From Robiginitomaculum sp. (lineage in GTDB: Bacteria > Pseudomonadota > Alphaproteobacteria > Caulobacterales > Maricaulaceae): a stretch of 52,440 nt of DNA. The stretch lies in assembly GCA_021776635.1 (NCBI GenBank), contig JAJFFN010000006.1, positions 1-52,440 of the forward strand. Direction: 5' to 3'. Positions 18,204 to 27,488 of the stretch are shown here, one piece after another (positions within the stretch are counted from its first letter, which is position 1; the number at the start of each line of letters is the position of its first letter). The notes beneath the pieces were generated by a model. It was given only the letters and a program-made list of their open reading frames with translations. It ran no database searches and had not been told where the DNA came from. The position numbers and the translations under genes were made by a program.

Positions 18204-18623
18204 ATGGGAAAAAAAGTCACAGTGCAAGAGCACCGAAATAATGGTAAGTTTGGTGGGATTTACACCCAAGATGTTTTGGCCCGCGGTCATCATCTCTTTG
18301 CCGATGAACCAGAAGATATGGGTGGTAACGATACTGGCCCAAGTCCGTTTGAATACGTGCTAGCAGGGTTAGGCTCTTGTACAACAATTACGCTTCGGAT
18401 GTATGCCAACCGCAAAAAATGGCCTGTAACCCATATCTGTGTTGACGTTTCTTATAAACAATCTGGCTTTGGGGCAGATATGAAAAGCATATTTATCAGG
18501 AAAATTTCCATTGAGGGTGCTTTGAATACTGCGCAAATCAAGCGGATGATGATCATTGCTGATAAATGTCCCGTCCATAAAATGCTAGAGGCGGAAACAG
18601 AAATACGCACGCAACTTGTTTAA
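18204..18623 (+). CDS. OsmC/Ohr-family peroxiredoxin-like protein
   Basis: This 139-residue OsmC-fold protein has the two redox cysteines in GLGSCTTITLRMYA (Cys59) and DKCPVHKML (Cys122) and GPSPFEYVLAGL before the first. The family reduces organic hydroperoxides using dihydrolipoyl proteins. I chose the ATG at 18204 because AAAGGAA lies 5 bases upstream, 2 bp past the ATP12 stop. A longer in-frame TTG start at 18171 would overlap that gene. It is closer to the YhfA/OsmC-like branch than to true Ohr. Confidence 0.88.
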   Translation: MGKKVTVQEHRNNGKFGGIYTQDVLARGHHLFADEPEDMGGNDTGPSPFEYVLAGLGSCTTITLRMYANRKKWPVTHICVDVSYKQSGFGADMKSIFIRKISIEGALNTAQIKRMMIIADKCPVHKMLEAETEIRTQLV

Positions 18624-18693
18624 CTAGGCTCAGGACCTATTAAATCCAAACCTGTTAAACGTACTATTAACATTGATGTCGGAAGTGTAGTAT

Positions 18694-19194
18694 ATGGGAA
18701 ATCCAAAAAATAATCAGCCGAACACAATTGATAACCAAGACACACCAGCAGTTCATATACCGCCGCCTGTCATTGTCTGCGTGTTTCTGCTCATGGGACT
18801 TGGTTGTGACTATTTATTACACAGTACATTTGGCTTGGCGCAAGCTTGGTTGGTGTATGTTGGTTACACGTTCTGTGTTTTGGGTGTTGTGCTTGTTGGC
18901 TGGTGTGCGGTTTTATACCGTCAATTCAAGACAAGTATTTTACCACATACGGCCGATAGCAATATGATCGAACAAGGGCCTTTTGGCCGTTCACGCAATC
19001 CGATTTATTTATCAATGCTCGTTATATTTATTGGCGGGTGTTTTGTCGTGGATGCACCGGTCGCAATGCTATTTTTTGTTCCGACATATCTTGCCTTACG
19101 CTATTATGTTATTTCCCGCGAAGAAGCGTATCTAACCCGACGTTTTGGTGATACGTACACATCCTATCAATCCCGCGTAAGACGCTGGTTCTAA
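18694..19194 (+). CDS. Membrane methyltransferase, isoprenylcysteine O-methyltransferase-like
   Basis: This 166-residue integral membrane protein has about four hydrophobic segments and the PEMT/ICMT signature near its C-terminus: FKTSILPHTADSNMIEQGPFGRSRNPIYLSM, then SREEAYLTRRFGDTYTSYQSRVRRWF. The family uses S-adenosylmethionine to methylate lipids or lipid-linked cysteines. The bacterial substrate is unknown. No operon partner is evident. Confidence 0.85.
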   Translation: MGNPKNNQPNTIDNQDTPAVHIPPPVIVCVFLLMGLGCDYLLHSTFGLAQAWLVYVGYTFCVLGVVLVGWCAVLYRQFKTSILPHTADSNMIEQGPFGRSRNPIYLSMLVIFIGGCFVVDAPVAMLFFVPTYLALRYYVISREEAYLTRRFGDTYTSYQSRVRRWF

Positions 19195-19222
19195 CGCATT
19201 ATAATTTATATTGGAGATTTCC

Positions 19223-22054
19223 ATGAAACTGCAAACTTTGCTCTTGCCTATGGCAGCCATTTTTTTGCTGGCATGTGCACCAAAAACTAAATCCCCTGAA
19301 ATGGGTGAAGTTGATTTTGCGTATCAAGCCAGTGATATCGCACCTGATCAAGCTGTGGTATACGGAAAACTACCCAATGGTGTACGCTATGCGGTGATGA
19401 AGAATGACACGCCTACCAAAACGGCTGCGCTGAGAATGCGTTTTGCTACGGGGTCGCTGAATGAAACCGAAGAGCAACGCGGGCTCGCCCATTTCCTCGA
19501 ACATATGGCCTTTAACGGCTCTAAAAATATTCCCGAAGGTGAAATGGTGAAGCGACTTGAACGAAGTGGGCTGGCATTTGGTGCTGATACCAATGCATTT
19601 ACCAGTTTTGACCAGACGGTATATATGTTAAATTTACCCGATGTCTCTGAGGATATGATCAATGAAACATTGATGATCATGCGCGAGACAGCAGAAAATC
19701 TAACGTTGGCTCAAGATGCAATTAATCGTGAGCGCGGTGTCGTGCAGTCGGAAAAACGACGTCAGGACAGCCCCGGCACACGAGCATCCCTGGCCCAATT
19801 TGAATTTTTCGCCCAAGGCTCCCGTCTATTTGGTCGTTTACCTATTGGCACAGACGCAACGCTAGAAAATATGGATGCAGACTTATTTCGTGATTATTAT
19901 CAAGGTTATTATCGTCCAGAAAATACATTTATAGTCTTGGTGGGTGATATTGAAACCGATTTTGCACACACAAAAATTGCAGAATATTTTGGAGATTGGC
20001 AAGCTTTGGGCAATGGGCTTAAAAACAAGGGTGCAGGTACCGCTGCACAGCGACCGTCTGAAATTGGTTATTTTACTGACCCTGAAATCCAAACCAATAT
20101 CACACTGGCAACAATAAAACCCTATGAGCATTTTGAGGATAACATCGCCAGCCGTAAACGTGGTTTTATTGAGGGCTTGGGCAACCGAATTCTGAACCGC
20201 CGGCTTTCTGCTTTGGCACAAAAAGAAGATGCCGTTTTCTTGTCAGGTGGCGTTGGTATTTCCTCGCCATTTAAAACAATGGAACAGGCATCGCTGTCGA
20301 TGTCGTCAAGACCTGAGAATTGGAAAAAAGCACTGGCAGTAGGCGAGCAAGAACTTCGCAAAGCGCTTGAATTTGGCTTTACACAAGCAGAGCTTGATGA
20401 ACAATTGGCAAATTCCCGCAAAAGCATGGAAGTGGCAGTACAGACTTCAACGACCCGCAAAACCAATCGCTTGGCAAGTGGTATTTTGAATGGTTTCGCA
20501 AGTGAAAGTGTGTTTTCCCATCCGTCATCAAGTCTTGAACGGTTTTCCAAATATGGTGATGATATAGATGTGGACGCAGTCTGGAATGCGTTCAAACAAC
20601 AATGGTCTGCCTTGGATAAACCATTGTTATTTTTACAAACCAGTGAAGTTTTAGGAAACCCTAAGGCGGAAATTCGTTCTGCTTATGATGCCAGTGTCTC
20701 TGTACCGATTAGTGCGAATGAGACTAAAGCTGCACGTGAGTTTGCATATACAAATTTTGGTGTACCAGGAAAAGTTATAAGCGAAAGCCGTATAGAGGAT
20801 GTTGGCGCTGATTTAATTTTGTTTGAAAACAATGTTATGCTCAATTTTAAACATACAGAATTTGCCAAGGACAGCATTAGTATAACCGTGCGTTTTGGCG
20901 ACGGAACGCTATCAATACCGAGCAAAGATGCTGCGCTCGTTTATTTGGCAAATAATGTTATGAGCGCAGGCGGATTAGAAGATCATAACGCAGACGAAAT
21001 CCGTACTTTGATGGCTGGAAAGGCTGTGGGCGCGTCTTTTGGGTTCGGCACCAAATATTTTTATATATCAGGCAGTACGGTACCTTCGGATTTAGCGGAT
21101 CAATTTAATATAATGGCCGCGCAATTAACCGCTCCTGGTTACCGAGCAGAAGCACGTGCACGTTATAATAAATACCTTGAAAGCTGGTACCCGACATTGG
21201 ATTCGACACCAGGCGGTGTCGCGAGCCGTGATGTTGCGCGTCTCTTACATTCAGGTGATCCGCGGTACGGTATTCCAACATTACCTGAATTGCTGGCACC
21301 GGAAACGACAGACATACAAAACTGGTTGGCGCCATTTCTGCAAGCGGGACAAATGGAAATTACGGTTGTCGGTGATATAGATAAAGAAACAGTTATTGCA
21401 CAGGTTGCACGCACATTCGGGGCATTAAAAAAGCGCAATTCACATCTTGGGGATTACCCTGGGATGAGCGAAATAAAATTTCCTAATGGGACATCCAAAC
21501 CCGTGACATTGCGCCATTCTGGTGATGCTAACCGGGCATTATTGCAAGTATATTGGCCTGCACCAGACGGTACTGATATAATGATCAACCGCCGTTTGAA
21601 TATTTTGCGCAATATATTTTCCAATCGTTTAACGGATATTATCCGCGAAGACGAATCCGCTGCTTATTCGCCGTCGGCTGGGCGTAGCGGTTCGCGTTAT
21701 TTCGAAGGCTACGGCTATATGTCCGCTTCATTAGGGTTAAAACCTGAAAAGGTTGCAGATATGATTACTGTCTTGGATACCATTGCCCAAGATTTTCAAT
21801 CTGGAAATATGAGTGAAGACGAGTTTGTGCGCGCTATAAAACCCACTTTGGAAAACCTTGATACATCACTTGAAAGCAATGCCTATTGGGGACGGGTTAT
21901 TGCTACGGCGCAAACAGATACGTGGGGGGTTGATAATTTCCGCTCGCGCGACGAAGCGTATCGTTCTATGGCACTTGACGATATCAAGCCTCTGGCCGCA
22001 CAAATCTTTAATGCGGATAATGCGGTCCGAATACAAATTTTACCACAAGACTAA
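19223..22054 (+). CDS. M16-family (insulinase/pitrilysin) metallopeptidase lipoprotein
   Basis: This 943-residue protein has a lipobox (LLAC, Cys18) and two M16 repeats. The active N-terminal one has the inverted zinc motif HFLEH (His90, Glu93, His94) and a downstream Glu in INRERGVVQSEKR. The C-terminal repeat lacks HxxEH and carries the R/Y-type substrate motif region (RSGSRYFEGYGYMSASL). It is probably anchored in the envelope and degrades peptides. ATG at 19223 has GGAG 8 bases upstream. It is convergent with the next gene, 4 bp apart, with no terminator seen. Confidence 0.93.
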   Translation: MKLQTLLLPMAAIFLLACAPKTKSPEMGEVDFAYQASDIAPDQAVVYGKLPNGVRYAVMKNDTPTKTAALRMRFATGSLNETEEQRGLAHFLEHMAFNGSKNIPEGEMVKRLERSGLAFGADTNAFTSFDQTVYMLNLPDVSEDMINETLMIMRETAENLTLAQDAINRERGVVQSEKRRQDSPGTRASLAQFEFFAQGSRLFGRLPIGTDATLENMDADLFRDYYQGYYRPENTFIVLVGDIETDFAHTKIAEYFGDWQALGNGLKNKGAGTAAQRPSEIGYFTDPEIQTNITLATIKPYEHFEDNIASRKRGFIEGLGNRILNRRLSALAQKEDAVFLSGGVGISSPFKTMEQASLSMSSRPENWKKALAVGEQELRKALEFGFTQAELDEQLANSRKSMEVAVQTSTTRKTNRLASGILNGFASESVFSHPSSSLERFSKYGDDIDVDAVWNAFKQQWSALDKPLLFLQTSEVLGNPKAEIRSAYDASVSVPISANETKAAREFAYTNFGVPGKVISESRIEDVGADLILFENNVMLNFKHTEFAKDSISITVRFGDGTLSIPSKDAALVYLANNVMSAGGLEDHNADEIRTLMAGKAVGASFGFGTKYFYISGSTVPSDLADQFNIMAAQLTAPGYRAEARARYNKYLESWYPTLDSTPGGVASRDVARLLHSGDPRYGIPTLPELLAPETTDIQNWLAPFLQAGQMEITVVGDIDKETVIAQVARTFGALKKRNSHLGDYPGMSEIKFPNGTSKPVTLRHSGDANRALLQVYWPAPDGTDIMINRRLNILRNIFSNRLTDIIREDESAAYSPSAGRSGSRYFEGYGYMSASLGLKPEKVADMITVLDTIAQDFQSGNMSEDEFVRAIKPTLENLDTSLESNAYWGRVIATAQTDTWGVDNFRSRDEAYRSMALDDIKPLAAQIFNADNAVRIQILPQD

Positions 22055-22058
22055 ATGC

Positions 22059-22898
22059 TTATGGTGCGGTTATAGGTGCCATGCCCAAATCAGAAAAATA
22101 GGTATTGGTGTCGAATGTAAATTTGTGCGGGAAAAACGGGTTATTGGTTAAGTCTTTCTCTACACGTATCCAAGATTTTTTGGCGGCCCAATCATAAGCT
22201 TTCATGTTATTTTGCAGGCGCTCTTCTGTATTGGTGTAATTATTATATGTAAGACTTCGCCCAAATCCGAAATAGGAAAACCTTACCCAGGGTCGGACGC
22301 AAAGCCATTTTACCAATGGCCAGTCAAATGCATTATATGCATTTGAAAATTCCGTGCCGCTGACATGACTATGGTGCCATCTTATATATTCTTCAAATAA
22401 TTGACGTTGTTCCGTAGCAGACATTTTTTGATTGCTGTGCGATAATTGATGACAACGTAATAGCAAATTTTTTAATGGCTTTGGCATGGATGCACAAACA
22501 AAGTCATGGTCTGCATATAACCGCGTAAAATGGAAAACCTTATAGGTCTCCACTAGTAAATCTCTGTTGTTTTTTTTAAATATGTTCACATATTTATGAT
22601 AGGCTATCATTTTGTTGCGGCGTGACATTCTGCAGCTGAAGTCAAATGCGGCCAAAGAGTTTGCGGCAATTTTTGCGGCAAATAGATACCACCGCGCCCA
22701 AAGTGTTTCATGCGCAGCAATAAGAGGAAATGCAAAATTCCCACCCGACATTAAATACATATGATGATAGACGGCGGCGCGCTGTGGCATGTCACTAAAG
22801 CGTCCGCCCAAACGAATAGCGTCATTCGAAATAATTTCATAAACCGATTCAGCCGACATTCCGCCCGCTTTTAAAACCGAATAATTGTCAACATGCAT
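22059..22898 (-). CDS. Hypothetical protein, 279 residues
   Basis: I do not recognise this protein. It has no signal peptide or clear membrane segment. It is rich in Trp, Tyr, His and Phe (AAHETLWARWYLFAAKIAANSLAAFDF, YIRWHHSHVSGTEFSNAYNAFDWPLVKWL) and looks mostly helical. Codon use and composition resemble the neighbours, and the frame runs the full length between convergent and divergent partners, so it is probably a real cytoplasmic protein. Confidence 0.65.
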   Translation of the reverse strand: MHVDNYSVLKAGGMSAESVYEIISNDAIRLGGRFSDMPQRAAVYHHMYLMSGGNFAFPLIAAHETLWARWYLFAAKIAANSLAAFDFSCRMSRRNKMIAYHKYVNIFKKNNRDLLVETYKVFHFTRLYADHDFVCASMPKPLKNLLLRCHQLSHSNQKMSATEQRQLFEEYIRWHHSHVSGTEFSNAYNAFDWPLVKWLCVRPWVRFSYFGFGRSLTYNNYTNTEERLQNNMKAYDWAAKKSWIRVEKDLTNNPFFPHKFTFDTNTYFSDLGMAPITAP

Positions 22899-23054
22899 AA
22901 CCCGCTCCCGCAGCTAAACTTAGGAAATGTGCGTAAAATATCTACAAATGAATATGGTTAAGGACAGAACAATAACAGGCAATAAACGCGGCATGCCTTG
23001 ACATTTATGGGCCTCTCTCTAGAGGTTATTTGTATATAAATAAGGATTAAAACC

Positions 23055-23486
23055 ATGCGCACATATCTTCTTATCTCCGTATTTACTGCCAGTTTACTGG
23101 TGGTTCCAGCCCAAGCTTCCGATATAAATGTAGCTGGGTTGTGGCTAACATCTGATGGTTCAGCACATGTTGATATTGCAGATTGTGGGGACGGAACGCC
23201 GTGCGGCACTGTGGTTTGGATTGATCCGGTGCAAGCCGGAACAGGCACAGATGACAATAACCCTGATCCAAATCTAAGTGGTCAAAGCATCGTAGGTTCG
23301 AAAATGCTTTGGGGTTTTAAGGCAAAGAAAAAGAAATGGGGAAGCGGCAAAATTTATGATGCTCGCGACGGAAAAACTTATAAATCTAAACTGAAACTTA
23401 CGCAGGAAGGCTTGCTAGAAGTTAAAGGGTGTGTTGGTCCATTTTGTAAAACATTAAAATGGACCCGCGTCGTCGCGAAAGAATAG
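23055..23486 (+). CDS. DUF2147 exported protein
   Basis: This 143-residue protein has a signal peptide (cleavage after AQA, residue 21) and the DUF2147 pattern: GLWLTSDGSAHVDIADCGDGTPCGTVVWI, GSKMLWGFK, IYDARDGKTYKSKLKL, LEVKGCVGPFCKTLKWTR. Conserved cysteine pairs suggest disulfides in a small periplasmic beta-rich fold. The function is unknown. A TTGACA at 22998 and a CCTCT/AGAGG hairpin precede it, but no -10 at proper spacing was found. Confidence 0.88.
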   Translation: MRTYLLISVFTASLLVVPAQASDINVAGLWLTSDGSAHVDIADCGDGTPCGTVVWIDPVQAGTGTDDNNPDPNLSGQSIVGSKMLWGFKAKKKKWGSGKIYDARDGKTYKSKLKLTQEGLLEVKGCVGPFCKTLKWTRVVAKE

Positions 23487-23491
23487 CTGAC

Positions 23492-24298
23492 TTATTTTCC
23501 GTTACTGTTAGGCTTTAGGGTCGCCGCGCTTAATTTTTGCACCAAATCCAATGCCGCATCTTTGCCCTCTTTATGAAATTTATCAACGATTGCACTGCCG
23601 ACAACAACTGCGTCGGCGCTCCGCGCAACTTCGCTGGCTTGTGCGGGTGTTTTGACGCCGAAACCTACGACAACGGGGAGGCCAGATGCTGTGCGAATGC
23701 GGGTAACGGCTTCACTAATCGCCACATTTTCGCCCTTAGCCGCACCTGTTATACCTAGGGCGGAAACGTAATAAACAAAACCCTTGGTGCCGGCGATAAC
23801 TTTTGGCAGGCGGGCATCGTCTGTAGTCGGCGTAGCCAGACGGATGAGGGCGAGGCCATGTTTTTCAAACGCAGTACGAAGCTCGCCGTCTTCTTCGGGC
23901 GGCAGGTCAACAATAATAGCCCCGTCCACGCCAGCATCTTTGGTGGCGGTAGCAAAACTTGCATAGCCCATATGATGGATAGGGTTGGCATAGCCCATGA
24001 GGATAATCGGAGTCGTGTCATTGCCCTTGCGAAACGCGACGGCCATATCCAGAACCGAACGCACCGTTGTGCCAGACTTAAGCGCCCGTAGTCCTGCCAA
24101 TTCTATCACAGGCCCGTCCGCGGCAGGATCGGTAAACGGCATCCCAAGCTCGATAATATCAACCCCCGCAGAAGGTAGGGCTTTCATAAGTTCAAGTGAG
24201 GCTTCGTGGTCAGGGTCCCCGCCCATAATATAGGCAACAAAACCGGATTGGGTGGCCGCATTTAGGTGGGCAAAAGTTTTTTCTATGCGGTGGGTCAT
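23492..24298 (-). CDS. trpA: Tryptophan synthase alpha chain
   Basis: This 268-residue TIM-barrel enzyme splits indole-3-glycerol phosphate to indole, which passes to TrpB. The catalytic Glu50 (DIIELGMPF) and Asp61 (DPAADGP) are present, as is the phosphate-binding region (VVGFGVKTPAQ, VVVGSAIV). The start at 24298 follows GGGAAGGGAAG; an in-frame ATG five codons upstream is possible. It is last in the trpF-trpB-trpA operon, with 67 bp to trpB. Confidence 0.96.
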   Translation of the reverse strand: MTHRIEKTFAHLNAATQSGFVAYIMGGDPDHEASLELMKALPSAGVDIIELGMPFTDPAADGPVIELAGLRALKSGTTVRSVLDMAVAFRKGNDTTPIILMGYANPIHHMGYASFATATKDAGVDGAIIVDLPPEEDGELRTAFEKHGLALIRLATPTTDDARLPKVIAGTKGFVYYVSALGITGAAKGENVAISEAVTRIRTASGLPVVVGFGVKTPAQASEVARSADAVVVGSAIVDKFHKEGKDAALDLVQKLSAATLKPNSNGK

Positions 24299-24365
24299 CT
24301 TCCCTTCCCCCATTTATGGAGGAAGTACCCCGAAAGAAGAACCGTATTTATTTTTCTATTCAATA

Positions 24366-25559
24366 TCATATCTCCACCCCCATCAAATTTGCTATGGTGT
24401 TGACGTCCTTATCGCCGCGTCCAGACATGTTCATTATGATGAGGCCGTGTTCACCGAGCTTGCTTGCTAAATTCAGAGTGCGCGGGATGGCGTGGGCGCT
24501 TTCCAGCGCGGGGATGATACCTTCTAGTTTAGTGCAGAGTTGGAATGCGCTCACGGCTTCGGCGTCTGTACAACTCACATATTCGGCGCGGCCTATTTCG
24601 TGCAAATATGAATGCTCAGGTCCGATGCCGGGATAATCCAAGCCAGCACTTACGGAATGTGCGTCGTTAATCTGGCCGTGTTCGTCTTGCAGTAAATATG
24701 TACGGTTTCCGTGCAAAATACCTGGTGCGCCGCCCGTTAGGCTGGCCGCATGTTCGTCCGTGTCAACGCCGCGTCCGGCGGCTTCTACGCCAATGAGGCG
24801 CACTTTTTTGTCGTCGATAAATTCGTGAAAAATCCCCATTGCGTTTGAGCCACCACCGATGCAGGCCACAACCGCGTCCGGCAATCTGTTCTCGGCCTTT
24901 AGGATTTGCGCTTTGGTCTCACGGCCTATAATAGCTTGAAAATCACGCACCATTTCGGGGTAGGGATGCGGGCCTGCTACTGTGCCGATACAATAAAAAG
25001 TCTCGGACGCATGGGTGACCCAGTCGCGTAAGGCATCATTCATAGCGTCTTTGAGTGTCGAGGTACCAGAGGTGACAGAGCGTACTTCTGCGCCCAACAA
25101 TTTCATACGAAACACATTAGGTTTTTGTCTTTCGATATCGACCGCGCCCATAAAGACAATACAGTCCATACCAAGCCGTGCCGCCAAGGTGGCTGTCGCT
25201 ACGCCGTGCTGTCCTGCGCCAGTTTCAGCGATAATGCGCTTCTTTCCCATACGCTTGGCGAGCAGAAGTTGCCCCAATACATTGTTGATTTTGTGGGCAC
25301 CGGTATGATTTAAATCTTCTCTCTTTAAGTAAATCTTCGCGCCCTTACCGTGCTCCGTCAGACGCTCTGCGAAATATAGAGGGCTTGGGCGACCAACATA
25401 ATGCTTGGCGAAACGGTCAAAATCCGCCCAAAAGCTTGGATCATTTCGAACGTCTTTATAGGCGGCTTCTAATGCCAATATCGGCGGCATCAAAGTCTCG
25501 GCAACATAACGCCCGCCGTAGCTACCAAAGCGTCCGTTTTCATCTGGATAATTACTCAT
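24366..25559 (-). CDS. trpB: Tryptophan synthase beta chain
   Basis: This is a 397-residue PLP enzyme. Lys90 in HTGAHKINN binds PLP, and the phosphate loop GGGSNAMG and the [16 protein letters not shown] motif are present. It joins indole and serine to give tryptophan in the alpha2-beta2 complex with TrpA. Its start codon overlaps the trpF stop by 8 bp, so the two are translationally coupled. Confidence 0.97.
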   Translation of the reverse strand: MSNYPDENGRFGSYGGRYVAETLMPPILALEAAYKDVRNDPSFWADFDRFAKHYVGRPSPLYFAERLTEHGKGAKIYLKREDLNHTGAHKINNVLGQLLLAKRMGKKRIIAETGAGQHGVATATLAARLGMDCIVFMGAVDIERQKPNVFRMKLLGAEVRSVTSGTSTLKDAMNDALRDWVTHASETFYCIGTVAGPHPYPEMVRDFQAIIGRETKAQILKAENRLPDAVVACIGGGSNAMGIFHEFIDDKKVRLIGVEAAGRGVDTDEHAASLTGGAPGILHGNRTYLLQDEHGQINDAHSVSAGLDYPGIGPEHSYLHEIGRAEYVSCTDAEAVSAFQLCTKLEGIIPALESAHAIPRTLNLASKLGEHGLIIMNMSGRGDKDVNTIANLMGVEI

Positions 25560-26187
25560 GTGCCGCTTTCATAAATGTTTGAATTTTCTTGTGGTCTTTT
25601 ACGCCCGGAGTGTTCTCAACACCAGAGGAGACATCAAAAAAGTTGACACCAGTCCGTTTTGCCGCATGGATATTGAACGGGTTGAGGCCGCCCGCCAAAA
25701 TAAGCGGCGTAGCGCAGGAAAAGTCCTTGAGTAATTTCCAATCAAAAACTACCCCGTGTCCGCCGCGCTGGCTTTCCCCCATTGGGGCTTTGGCATCGAG
25801 AAGTATGTAATCCACACACCCCGCATAATCTTTAATTTGGCTAAGATCAGCGCGCTCACGTATGGTAATAGCTTTGATAGCAGCTAGCCCCGTAAAGCCG
25901 CCGATAGACCGTATAGTTTTTGGACTTTCGTCACCGTGAAACTGGATGAAATCAGGGCGCATATCTGCGCGTATCTTTGCAAGTAATGCCTCGTCTGCGT
26001 TGACGGTCACGGCGACACGCTTTGCTGCGCCAAATGCGGGTCTCGACAATTGCGCAGCTTTTTTGACGCTTAATCGGCGCGAGCTTTTGGCTTCGACAAT
26101 AAAACCAAGCATATCCGCTCCGTACAGCAATGCCGCTTCAACGTCCTTAGGCTGGGTTAATCCGCATATTTTTATTTGGGCTTTCAT
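25552..26187 (-). CDS. trpF: Phosphoribosylanthranilate isomerase
   Basis: This 211-residue TIM barrel starts [10 protein letters not shown] (catalytic Cys8). It also has [39 protein letters not shown] (acid-base Asp) and [13 protein letters not shown]. It converts N-phosphoribosylanthranilate to CdRP. I chose the Met at 26187; a longer frame from 26214 would begin inside the mscL terminator. It is the first gene of trpFBA, the order usual in alphaproteobacteria. Confidence 0.95.
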   Translation of the reverse strand: MKAQIKICGLTQPKDVEAALLYGADMLGFIVEAKSSRRLSVKKAAQLSRPAFGAAKRVAVTVNADEALLAKIRADMRPDFIQFHGDESPKTIRSIGGFTGLAAIKAITIRERADLSQIKDYAGCVDYILLDAKAPMGESQRGGHGVVFDWKLLKDFSCATPLILAGGLNPFNIHAAKRTGVNFFDVSSGVENTPGVKDHKKIQTFMKAAHE

Positions 26188-26203
26188 AAGGGCTATATAA
26201 ACA

Positions 26204-26231
26204 AAAAAGGGCATCTTGCGACACCCTTTTT
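26204..26231 (-). terminator. Intrinsic terminator after mscL
   Basis: On the minus strand AAAAAGGG and CCCTTTTT (26231-26224 / 26211-26204) enclose a 12-base loop and lead into TTTTTTGTTT. It separates mscL from trpF, so trpF needs its own promoter or read-through. Confidence 0.6.
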
Positions 26232-26250
26232 CTAAAACATTGTGTGGCGT

Positions 26251-26631
26251 TTACTTTTTAAGTAAATCACGGATTTCTGCGAGCAACACTTCTTGTGCCG
26301 GCGGGGCAGCGGGTGCGGCTTCTTCTTTTTTCTTGGCTTTATTCATAGCTTTGATGATCATGAACATAACGAATGCGACAATGATAAAAGAAATCGTTGC
26401 ATTGATAAATGTACCGATATTGATAACGGCAGCATCTTCACCGCCAGGCATTGTAATCGCCCATGCACCAACATCAATTCCGCCCATAATAGGCGAGATG
26501 GCTGGCATGAACACATCATCGATAAAAGATTTAACAACGGTACCAAAGGCAGCACCCATAACAACGCCGACAGCCATGTCGACAAGATTACCTTTCATCG
26601 CGAAAGACTTAAATTCTGAGATCATTCCCAT
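26251..26631 (-). CDS. mscL: Large-conductance mechanosensitive channel
   Basis: This 126-residue protein has the MscL N-terminus (EFKSFAMKGNLVDMAVGVVMGAAFGTVVKSFIDDVFMPAISPIMG), a second membrane helix (TFINATISFIIVAFVMFMIIKAMNK) and a charged C-terminal helix. It forms a homopentameric pore that opens under membrane tension in hypo-osmotic shock. The Ala/Pro linker before the terminal helix is typical. It is separated from ihfB by 123 bp with no other gene. Confidence 0.96.
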   Translation of the reverse strand: MGMISEFKSFAMKGNLVDMAVGVVMGAAFGTVVKSFIDDVFMPAISPIMGGIDVGAWAITMPGGEDAAVINIGTFINATISFIIVAFVMFMIIKAMNKAKKKEEAAPAAPPAQEVLLAEIRDLLKK

Positions 26632-26754
26632 AGTTTCCCCCTAGGGTTTAAGTTTATAATTTGCAGATATGGCATGAAATCATGTTTAACGTCAATACGG
26701 CTTGATGATATGATAGTTTTGGAAGTTCGCAATTCCGTGCTTCAATGAAGCACG

Positions 26755-27045
26755 TTATTTATGGCTCGTATTGTCGATTTTCTTGGCCAAGCCTTTGGCG
26801 GTGCGAAAAAACGGCACAAATTTCTCGGGAATGGCAATGGATGCACCCGTACGTGGGTTTCGTGCTGCGCGGGCTTTGCGGCGGCGCGGCGTAAAGCTTC
26901 CGAAGCCGCGCAATTCTACGCGGGCACCTGCTTCAAGAGTTTGGGTGATGCTTTCAAAGAAAATAGCAACGACACGTTCGCACTCTTCTGGGCTAAGATG
27001 CGGGTTTTCAAGCTCTAGTTTTTCTATAAGTTCAGACTTTAGCAT
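26755..27045 (-). CDS. ihfB: Integration host factor, beta subunit
   Basis: This 96-residue HU/IHF-fold protein starts MLKSELIEKLELENPHLSPEE, and the DNA-inserting arm carries RNPRTGASIAIPEK. The LxxxNPHLxPxE N-terminus distinguishes IHF beta from HU. It pairs with IHF alpha to bend DNA in transcription, replication and recombination. It is transcribed leftward. Confidence 0.92.
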   Translation of the reverse strand: MLKSELIEKLELENPHLSPEECERVVAIFFESITQTLEAGARVELRGFGSFTPRRRKARAARNPRTGASIAIPEKFVPFFRTAKGLAKKIDNTSHK

Positions 27046-27071
27046 ACCCTTATATCACCTTTAAAAATAGT

Positions 27072-27488
27072 TCAGTCAAGTATGTTGAGGTTGAGTTTGG
27101 ATAATTTAGCAGAGATTTCATCGTGCGCAGTGCGAAATCTGACCAGAAGCTGGTCTTTAGAAATTTTTGGGTCATTTGTTGCTGGGTCAGCCAAGGGCCA
27201 ATGCAAGCGCTTTGTGCGTGTGTGAACCACTGGGCACACTTCATCTGCACAAAGCGTAATAATCAAATCTATCGTAGATAGGTCTATATCGTCTACGGAT
27301 TTAGACGTGTGTCTTGAAAGATCAATGCCGTTTTCCGCCATGACCTGCACGGCATAAGGGTTAACCTTAGCAGGTGCAGAACCGGCACTGAGAACATTCA
27401 CTTTGCCGCCAAAGATATCACGCGCCAACCCTTCCGCCATTTGTGAACGCGCTGAATTGGCAACACAGAGAAACAATATGGTTTTCAT
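27072..27488 (-). CDS. arsC: Arsenate reductase / low-molecular-weight phosphatase family
   Basis: This 138-residue protein has the LMW-PTPase P-loop CVANSAR (Cys8 to Arg14), a second redox pair (Cys80 and Cys85 in LCADEVCP) and a WPLADPA aspartate, as in thioredoxin-coupled ArsC. It reduces arsenate to arsenite for export. No arsB, acr3 or arsR lies nearby. The ATG follows the acnA stop with no gap and no ribosome-binding site of its own, suggesting coupled translation, an unusual partner for aconitase. Confidence 0.85.
   Translation of the reverse strand: MKTILFLCVANSARSQMAEGLARDIFGGKVNVLSAGSAPAKVNPYAVQVMAENGIDLSRHTSKSVDDIDLSTIDLIITLCADEVCPVVHTRTKRLHWPLADPATNDPKISKDQLLVRFRTAHDEISAKLSKLNLNILD

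Noticed and set aside
22998..23040. Sigma-70 promoter upstream of the DUF2147 gene
   Set aside because: TTGACA is present, but no -10 lies 16-18 bases downstream; the nearest TATAAA is about 31 bases away.
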